Shown here one piece after another: positions 23,440-28,204 of a DNA stretch of 28,204 nt. Location: IMG/VR virus record IMGVR_UViG_3300045957_000033, positions 1-28,204 of that record. One strand, given 5' to 3'. The notes under the pieces were generated by a model, which was not told the DNA's origin, searched no databases, and saw only the letters and a program-made list of their open reading frames with translations. This DNA is from a virus. Both the position numbers and the translations under genes were made by a program. Each line of letters opens with the position of its first letter. The stretch's first letter is position 1.

Positions 23440-25864
23440 AGCTACATTTTTCAATAACTCCTGTTGCAACATCCGCGATGTCATGGAATTTAGCGCGACC
23501 GTTTCTAGGATATTTGGTTAAGTGTGCGTAAGCTTCAGGCCATCGAGTATCCCATCCTTGGGGAAACAGTAACCTTCTTTGAACTACTGCCGAATTGGTA
23601 TAAATGCGAGCGAACTTGTTTTCACCTTGATGAAACCAATCACAATAAATACCATCATTTGACAACTTTTCTACATTTCTTGCGTAGGCCTTCCCACCGT
23701 TATTGCTTTCTACGTCGTTTATAGAAGGTTTATGGAGGTTGAAAGCTTCGGCAACTTTTAACTCGCTAGTTTCGGCAGATTCTTGTGTATAAACAATATC
23801 TAAGATATAGATAAAAGGGTTGTTTTCGTCTTCTGGAATACCATAAATGAATGTACATAAATAATCATCGCCTTGGTCTGCTACATCTGTGTATGACTTT
23901 ATAACGCGAAATTTAGGTAAAGTAGAGTAAGTACCAAACCCTTTGTACATTCGCCCCTCTTTATTTTCTGGGTTGCCTTGGTAGAGGGAATCAAACTTTA
24001 TAGGGTCGAGTTCTTGTATTTCTTTAAGCTTCTTTAGGCTGTGCCTTTCTGGGTAAAGTGGCTCGCCTGGTTCTCGCGGATCCATCCATGTTGGAGGACC
24101 TTCTTTTATTGCTGGAAAATTTATCTTTAAATATTTTTCGTCTCCACAAGCTTCCAAGGCAAGCTCTAAACTTTCGAAATCTGAGGCATTTATCACATGC
24201 CCCTTTTGCTCCAGCCTTCCAACAATGTCATTATCATCCCATCTAGTGAAGACAATTAATTCTTGAGAATCGTTATGCCCACGTGTTTTTGACACTGTGA
24301 CGAACCAATCCCATACACGTTCCGAAATAGTTGGGCTAGTCGCTTCCTTCCAGTCTTTGTATAGATCGTCCATAATTTGAACATCTATTGTTTCACTAGT
24401 CAGATCTCCACCTACCCCAACCGCTTTTACCTTACCGTGGCTATCTATTACCTCAAATTCTGCTTGAGTATTTATCCAACCACTGGATGTTACAACGTTT
24501 TTAGAGTTTATGCGAGTTTCTGGAAATATGGCTGAATATGCACTTTGATTTATAGTTCGCTTTATATCTCGATTGAACTTTTCTGCAATTTTCCCTTTGT
24601 ATGAAGCTATGCCTATTTTTTTGTTTTTATCCCTACCTAATATGTAACTAGGTAGTTTCCTGGTACTCCCCTCCGAGTTATGAGTAGGAATTAAATCATA
24701 ACCAGCTAAATACATACCCCCTTCAACATGTATGCAATTTCCTTTAACTATTTTTGGTTCACCTCCAAAACTTTTAATGAAAAATTTTCTTTTATCATCT
24801 CGATCTTTTGTACTCTTATTAGATAGACGATATTGCTTTCTTTCAAGGTTAAATACTTTATCATCTCTATTAGGGTTAAAACCTATCCTAACCTTTTTGC
24901 CTACACATTTTTTATTTAGATAAGCATCATAAATCTTATATCTACTCTTGTATCCTAGTGATCTGATTAATACATGAACATCTTTGGCTAATTGCGACTT
25001 TTTTTGACTAAACTCACAATTACCCCTTTTATCTACATATCCGTCTGTATCCATCAAGCCCCGTAAAAGCTCAATCCTTTGATCATGTGAGGATAGCAAG
25101 TATTCTATTGGTATGTGCTTATTTTGTATTAAACCTGATATCCTCAATCTCTTTGAAAGACCTTCAATAAGAACTCTGTATACTCCTGGTTTTACCTCCT
25201 TGTGAGAGCCTAATTTTTTAAAGTGTTCAATATCTTCTTTTCCTACTGTTAAAACACCTTGCCTAGAATGGCCATCTCCAAGCCAGCAACCTAAAATGTA
25301 TGGATCTATAGGCAATTCTTTTTGTTCAATATCAAGTGAAGGAGAAATATCTATACTTGGGCTTCTTCTGTTTCTCTTTTCAAAAATATCACCTGCTTCT
25401 AACGTTTTCTTTACCCTTCCTTTCTTATCATCATAATCTACATTTATACTCCATAAATGCTCCTTTGAACACAATATTTTATTTCCATCATTAAAAGTCA
25501 TTTCTTGAACACTCCAATCATAAATACCAGTATTCCCTAAGACTCTTTTAGGCTTACCATCCTGTCCAAAAACTATATCTTTAGTGGTTAAATCGCCATG
25601 GTTTTTCCATCCTTTAGTGGTTAAAACAGGAGTATTTGAAGGTAATAATTTCCCGTGCTGAGGTGGGACCGTGATAATAAGCTTTTTGATTACCCCCTTA
25701 GCGAAAAGATCGAGTATCTTATAATATTGCTTGTGAAACTTAGAAAGAACTAACTGCCCATCTGTCCAAGTGTCTTCAATAAAGTATTGAAAATTATGTT
25801 TAGCTGCTGCAAAAAGTTGATTGTAAAGCAGATTTTCAAGATTTCTCACATCACTTCCCAGCAT
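23420..25864 (-). CDS. Terminase large subunit interrupted by an intein (814 aa precursor, about 490 aa after splicing)
   Basis: The ATG at 25864 overlaps the TerS end; a TTG nine bases upstream is also possible. Residues 67-72 (PPQHGK) plus Ser397 form the Walker A loop, cut after the Lys by a 324-residue intein. Walker B is IMDD (Asp499/Asp500), followed by VFTRWDDNDIVGRL, the C-motif/coupling segment of the family. The RNase-H-like nuclease has Asp660 (YTDVAD), Glu719 (DVESNNGG) and Asp795/Asp798 (KFHDIADVATG). After splicing the P-loop reads PPQHGKSEGSTRKLP, a normal TerL sequence. The protein packages DNA with TerS and the portal. Confidence 0.93.
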   Translation of the reverse strand: MLGSDVRNLENLLYNQLFAAAKHNFQYFIEDTWTDGQLVLSKFHKQYYKILDLFAKGVIKKLIITVPPQHGKLLPSNTPVLTTKGWKNHGDLTTKDIVFGQDGKPKRVLGNTGIYDWSVQEMTFNDGNKILCSKEHLWSINVDYDDKKGRVKKTLEAGDIFEKRNRRSPSIDISPSLDIEQKELPIDPYILGCWLGDGHSRQGVLTVGKEDIEHFKKLGSHKEVKPGVYRVLIEGLSKRLRISGLIQNKHIPIEYLLSSHDQRIELLRGLMDTDGYVDKRGNCEFSQKKSQLAKDVHVLIRSLGYKSRYKIYDAYLNKKCVGKKVRIGFNPNRDDKVFNLERKQYRLSNKSTKDRDDKRKFFIKSFGGEPKIVKGNCIHVEGGMYLAGYDLIPTHNSEGSTRKLPSYILGRDKNKKIGIASYKGKIAEKFNRDIKRTINQSAYSAIFPETRINSKNVVTSSGWINTQAEFEVIDSHGKVKAVGVGGDLTSETIDVQIMDDLYKDWKEATSPTISERVWDWFVTVSKTRGHNDSQELIVFTRWDDNDIVGRLEQKGHVINASDFESLELALEACGDEKYLKINFPAIKEGPPTWMDPREPGEPLYPERHSLKKLKEIQELDPIKFDSLYQGNPENKEGRMYKGFGTYSTLPKFRVIKSYTDVADQGDDYLCTFIYGIPEDENNPFIYILDIVYTQESAETSELKVAEAFNLHKPSINDVESNNGGKAYARNVEKLSNDGIYCDWFHQGENKFARIYTNSAVVQRRLLFPQGWDTRWPEAYAHLTKYPRNGRAKFHDIADVATGVIEKCSFEHYVD
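24677..25648 (-). other. Class 3-type intein with LAGLIDADG endonuclease motifs inside terminase
   Basis: This 324-residue insert spans residues 73-396 of the 814-aa precursor and lies exactly between GK and S of the Walker A loop. It begins LLPSNTPVLTTKGW, so position 1 is Leu rather than Cys/Ser, and ends IPTHN before Ser397. The class 3 signature is present: Trp138 in block B (CSKEHLW, two residues after His136), Cys377 in block F (GNCIHVE) and Thr394 in block G (PTHN). Two LAGLIDADG-like motifs, LGCWLGDGH (about 191-199) and LLRGLMDTDG (266-275), each with acidic residues (Asp197; Asp272, Asp274), indicate a homing endonuclease domain. Whether splicing is efficient cannot be seen. Confidence 0.88.
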
Positions 25865-26435
25865 GCCGTTCAATCATTTTTTGATACAATATGCTTATTT
25901 GCTCGAAACGCTCTTTTTCGCTTAATCCGTCACCATGATCTTCTTTTGGAGGCAAAAGCCTATCCAGTAAATTATTTATAGCACTAACTTTATTGTGAAA
26001 TTTCAGCTTTGTAATTGTTTCGCCGTCTCGATTAGTTTTTACGTCGATCTCAGAGATTGCATGCCTAGTGAGTTTTGGCATATTCGTAACATGTAATATC
26101 TTTTTGTTGTCGTCAAAAAGCGTTGCAGGATCAAAAACAGCTATTGCATTAAGTTCCTTTAGTAGTCGGGTATAGTCAATTACCATATCGTCAAAATTAT
26201 CTGCTTCTATATGGTGTTTTGATCTTACCACCACATCTCCATTATCCTGGAGAACAGCATTTAGCGTGCCTCTACTAATATCAATGTGTTCTTTTACCTC
26301 TGGATCCTTTAAAAGTTTGTTTGCTGTTCGGTATGCGGAGGATTTAGAATATCCCACCTCTATTGCTGCTTTTGTTTTATCAAGCCCTTTTGCTATCAGT
26401 TCAGCAAATTTTTTTCTTTTGTAATTTAGAGCCAT
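25851..26435 (-). CDS. Terminase small subunit (194 aa)
   Basis: The N-terminal helix-turn-helix segment (FAELIAKGLDKTKAAIEVGY, then KSSAYRTANKLLKDPEVKEHI) is the standard TerS DNA-binding pattern, with A-A-I-x-V-G-Y-S and a later L-L-K-D-P-E-V. The middle contains ISEIDVKTNRDGETITKLKFHNKVSAINNLLDRL, also typical of this family. The first frame start is TTG at 26441 but ATG at 26435 is more likely. TerS recognises phage DNA and guides TerL, whose gene overlaps it by a few bases. Confidence 0.93.
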   Translation of the reverse strand: MALNYKRKKFAELIAKGLDKTKAAIEVGYSKSSAYRTANKLLKDPEVKEHIDISRGTLNAVLQDNGDVVVRSKHHIEADNFDDMVIDYTRLLKELNAIAVFDPATLFDDNKKILHVTNMPKLTRHAISEIDVKTNRDGETITKLKFHNKVSAINNLLDRLLPPKEDHGDGLSEKERFEQISILYQKMIERHAGK

Positions 26436-26438
26436 ATA

Positions 26439-26480
26439 CAAATATAAGCCTTTTAGGACTTTTTAGGGCTTTTAAAAGCC
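26439..26480 (-). promoter_or_regulatory. Late-operon promoter -7 box with upstream 14-bp palindrome
   Basis: TATATTTG (26446-26439, minus strand) exactly matches the -7 consensus and ends only three bases before the TerS ATG, implying a nearly leaderless message. No TTG is found 17-23 bases upstream. Instead, a perfect 14-bp palindrome (ggcttttaaaagcc, 26467-26480) lies where the -33 element would be, as expected of an activator-dependent promoter or an operator. Confidence 0.45.
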
Positions 26481-26549
26481 TTTTTGTTGCGATCCTGTAT
26501 TTTACGCATTAATATACAGGTATTTAAAAATGCCTTTTTAGGACTTTTT
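26448..26549. repeat. Direct repeat gcctttt(t)aggacttttt, two copies, upstream of TerS
   Basis: Copies at 26448-26464 and 26532-26549 differ by one or two T residues and are 84 bases apart, with the palindrome between them. Such iterons next to a TerS gene could be terminase or regulator binding sites; this is inference. Confidence 0.6.
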
Positions 26550-26570
26550 TCAAAAAATAGTGCTACACCA

Positions 26571-26603
26571 AAATAAAAACCCCCTTAAATTTCTTCAAGA
26601 GGG
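26571..26603 (-). terminator. Rho-independent terminator before the late operon
   Basis: On the minus strand an imperfect stem (ccc-t-ctt with aag-ggg, one bulged base) with an AT-rich loop is followed by gtttttatttt. It would stop transcription from the small genes at the right before it reaches TerS, leaving the late operon under its own promoter. The stretch 26604-26858 between it and the next gene is AT-rich and I see no gene or clear site in it. Confidence 0.6.
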
Positions 26604-26858
26604 CCAACCTTTAACTACTAATATAAATGAAACACTAATTTAACATTTTAGCCTCCAAAAAGCAATCTTTTTAATCGAATTTATAAACCAGTTGGTATAA
26701 TGTTTTATCTCTGCTTTCAAAGCTGAAACTACACCTCTTTTAAATACTAACATCTTTGAATAGTTTAATAAATTTAAGTATAAGTAGGCGTTTTTTCTTG
26801 CCAACCTATAAAATAGTACAATTTAAATCCCCTTCTCAAAATGAAAAGAGGCTGTTTT

Positions 26859-27224
26859 TTATGTGTTTTCTGATACGTGGTACATTACTTGATAAAAAAT
26901 ATCCCGTATTTTAGAACCAACCATAGCCACATACGCAAAATGCGTAATCAATTCAGGTTCCTTTTGTATCTCGATCTCCAGCATTGAAAACCTATATATT
27001 ATGGTTTTCATAGATGGTATAAAGCTTTCTGGGCTCTTAATAGCCTCTTGAACCGCTAAAGAAGTGATAACGTCAAATTCCTCTTTACGAAAATTAAATT
27101 CATCGAAGAAATTAGCATTAGCCTTATTAAATAAAGCGTGTTCACCCGTTTCAATGGCTTCCTGGTACATCTCCAAAAACCTTTGGCATGCACTCATTAT
27201 TATTTGAAAGTTTTCGCTTTTCAT
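26859..27224 (-). CDS. Hypothetical helical protein (121 aa)
   Basis: The frame is open from 27350, but the ATG at 27224 (MKSENFQIIMSACQRFLEMYQ) is preferred, since it removes an odd basic N terminus and the overlap with the 27266-27586 gene. The protein is helical and moderately acidic (FFDEFNFRKEEFDVITSLAV, EIEIQKEPELITHFAYVAMV). No catalytic motif is seen and no family named. It lies between the terminator that precedes the late operon and a GNAT-like gene, apparently driven by the right-hand copy of the repeated promoter. Confidence 0.65.
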   Translation of the reverse strand: MKSENFQIIMSACQRFLEMYQEAIETGEHALFNKANANFFDEFNFRKEEFDVITSLAVQEAIKSPESFIPSMKTIIYRFSMLEIEIQKEPELITHFAYVAMVGSKIRDIFYQVMYHVSENT

Positions 27225-27265
27225 ATCAACAATTTTTTGTCTTGTAAGTATGTGTGTAGCGATTA

Positions 27266-27586
27266 TTAAACTAAAGAGAATTCTAGTACTCCTTTTGAAT
27301 TTAATTCTATAAGAATTTCGTCTGTACATTCTAACTCTTTTCCAACCCATCTTTCATATATGTAGTCGTTGTTGCCGTTTCTGTTGTTAGAATACAAATG
27401 ATCTCTTTCACCAGAAGATATAAGAAGGGTTAAAATTCTTCTGTAGTACCCTTTACCTCTGAAATCTGACTCTATTGTGACAGTACCTAAATACTCATCT
27501 TCCATTTGCACTTCTGCAACTAGATCCTTTCCTTGGTAGATTTCGTATTCTTGACAATCTGTTTTTTCTAATCTTAAAGATTCCAT
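27266..27586 (-). CDS. Short GNAT-like protein (106 aa)
   Basis: The segment VTIESDFRGKGYYRRILTLL looks like the acetyl-CoA pyrophosphate loop of GNAT acetyltransferases (R-G-K-G, the R/Q-x-x-G-x-G/A motif, followed by a helix), preceded by a beta strand. A later NNDYIYERWVGKE could be the family's C-terminal strand and turn. With 106 residues it is much shorter than normal (about 150), so activity is uncertain. It lies 3' of the right-hand copy of the repeated promoter/leader. Ordinary look-alike helices could also explain the match. Confidence 0.5.
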   Translation of the reverse strand: MESLRLEKTDCQEYEIYQGKDLVAEVQMEDEYLGTVTIESDFRGKGYYRRILTLLISSGERDHLYSNNRNGNNDYIYERWVGKELECTDEILIELNSKGVLEFSLV

Positions 27587-27590
27587 TTTT

Positions 27591-27651
27591 AGTAGTTTTT
27601 AATGTTGTTATACTTGTTTAACGACACTAAGGTACGAAAGGTTACGATTGT
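27591..27651 (-). repeat. Right copy of the promoter/leader repeat (partner of 1349-1410)
   Basis: Minus-strand sequence acaatcgtaacctttcgta through ccttagtgtcgtt to the leader end, about 90% identical to the left copy in inverted orientation. Both copies end just before a start codon. Confidence 0.9.
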
Positions 27652-27657
27652 AGGCAA
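27626..27657 (-). promoter_or_regulatory. Bacteroidota-type promoter for the 27266-27586 gene
   Basis: On the minus strand: TTG, a spacer of 20, then TACCTTAG, a near-consensus -7 box, followed by the leader shared with the left promoter. The ATG at 27586 lies about 40 bases downstream, the same distance as in the left copy. Confidence 0.7.
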
Positions 27658-27661
27658 GTAT

Positions 27662-27868
27662 TTACAAAGAATCTTTAAATTTTTTGTAACTCTGGCTTTT
27701 AGCGTGTTTTTGGCAAGCTCTTAAAACTTCCGAAGCGGGCATATTTAATGCATCGAAAGCATCTTTCATTTCTGGAGATTCAAATAACAAATTGCTTTGT
27801 CGCTTCTTTCTCTTGTGGTAACAAGCTCTGTTAATCTCGTTATGTTTTTCTTTATCTTTTACTGGCAT
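27662..27868 (-). CDS. Small basic protein (68 aa)
   Basis: The protein begins MPVKDKEKHNEINRACYHKRKKR and is strongly basic for 25 residues. A helical part follows (SPEMKDAFDALNMPASEVLRACQKH). Small basic proteins in early operons often bind nucleic acid; no family is recognised. Its start lies inside the 3' end of the upstream membrane-protein ORF, and its stop is immediately upstream of the right-hand promoter. Confidence 0.6.
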   Translation of the reverse strand: MPVKDKEKHNEINRACYHKRKKRQSNLLFESPEMKDAFDALNMPASEVLRACQKHAKSQSYKKFKDSL

Positions 27869-28025
27869 CTTTACTTTTTTTATGAAATATCAATATGTTT
27901 TCCGCCACTTGATTTAGCATGTCTTTTAATGCTGTTGGATCTATCACACATATTACCGCGTAAAATGGCGATATGATGATTAAGCAGGGGGCTACAAAGA
28001 AGAGTCGAAATATTAGAGAGTGCAT
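27852..28025 (-). CDS. Small one-helix membrane protein (57 aa)
   Basis: The ATG at 28025 overlaps the TAA of the gene at the right edge (TAATG) and the stop overlaps the start of the 27662-27868 gene by 17 bases. The product has one hydrophobic helix (residues 4-28, LIFRLFFVAPCLIIISPFY plus AVICVI) and then a charged tail (NILIFHKKSKDASKR). It is probably an inner-membrane protein or peptide of the early operon; function unknown. Confidence 0.65.
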   Translation of the reverse strand: MHSLIFRLFFVAPCLIIISPFYAVICVIDPTALKDMLNQVAENILIFHKKSKDASKR

Positions 28026-28204
28026 TAATCTAAGTATAAATATGTATTTGTGTCAATATCGTCTGTATCATCATCCTTATTGTTGTTTTTTGATGATGTA
28101 TGCACTCCAGTAGAACCCATTTTAGAAATTATCTTATGAATTTTTTCAGCCCTTTCTTTGGGGGGGGGTAAATCTTGAGGGTTATATTTCTCGGCTCTGT
28201 ACCT
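28025..28204 (-). CDS. C-terminal end of an unidentified early-region protein (start outside window)
   Basis: The frame is open from the right edge to the TAA at 28027-28025. The visible 59 residues contain RYRAEKYNPQDLPPPKERAE, then KIHKIISKMGSTG, and end in a hydrophilic Asn/Asp tail (NNNKDDDTDDIDTNTYLYLD). The PPP is encoded by a run of nine C on this strand (nine G at 28160-28168 on +), a possible slippage site. The family cannot be recognised from the tail. Confidence 0.7.
   Translation of the reverse strand, partial: RYRAEKYNPQDLPPPKERAEKIHKIISKMGSTGVHTSSKNNNKDDDTDDIDTNTYLYLD

Noticed and set aside
27225-27350. Longer start of the 26859-27224 gene
   Set aside because: The extra residues are basic and unlike the rest, and the extension overlaps the GNAT-like gene; ATG 27224 fits better.

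Overview
The window is about 28.2 kb of the structural (late) region of a tailed phage or prophage with siphovirus gene order. The host is most likely a member of the Bacteroidota, plausibly Flavobacteriia. The reasons are the AT-rich DNA, the scarcity of Shine-Dalgarno sites, promoters of the Bacteroidota type (TTG, spacer of 19-21, TAnnTTTG-like -7 box), and structural proteins with the look of flavobacterial phages. No integrase, repressor, tRNA or attachment site is visible, so a free phage and a prophage cannot be told apart.

Layout, left to right. 1-1333 (+): the 3' end of a gene made of thirteen 27-bp repeats, which reads AHANTSG-type 9-mers in its true frame, then two small overlapping genes and a terminator. 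1344-2285 (+): a promoter, a small gene broken by an in-frame TGA, a 110-aa gene and a 70-aa two-helix membrane protein, ending in a terminator that also serves the opposite strand. 2345-26435 (-): one long, tightly packed morphogenesis operon read right to left. Its order is TerS, TerL (with an intein), portal, a 33-aa ORF, prohead protease, major capsid protein, connector and decoration candidates, a fibre-like protein, a patatin-like protein, tail genes, tape measure, a tail-tip protein with a hydrophobic block, a large baseplate-like protein, a beta-helix tail spike, two small tip or fibre genes and a holin candidate. 26436-28204 (-): a regulatory gap with palindrome, repeats and terminator, then small early-type genes running off the right edge.

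How it works together. TerS and TerL package DNA through the portal into a procapsid. That procapsid is built from a capsid precursor with its own coiled-coil scaffold segment and is matured by the protease. Connector and tail-completion candidates join the head to a tail whose length is set by the 1094-aa tape measure (roughly 160 nm by the usual 0.15 nm per residue rule). The tail-tip genes carry adsorption functions, and the membrane proteins beside the convergent terminator are lysis candidates. No endolysin is seen inside the window.

Most notable: (1) the terminase ATPase P-loop is split by a LAGLIDADG-containing intein with class 3 hallmarks (no Cys/Ser at position 1, and a W-C-T triad); (2) the left-edge repeat gene has been hidden by a spurious proline-threonine frame; (3) a patatin-fold protein in the virion operon appears to have lost its catalytic serine; (4) a 61-62-bp promoter plus leader is duplicated at both ends of the window; (5) the capsid protein precursor begins with two membrane-like helices.
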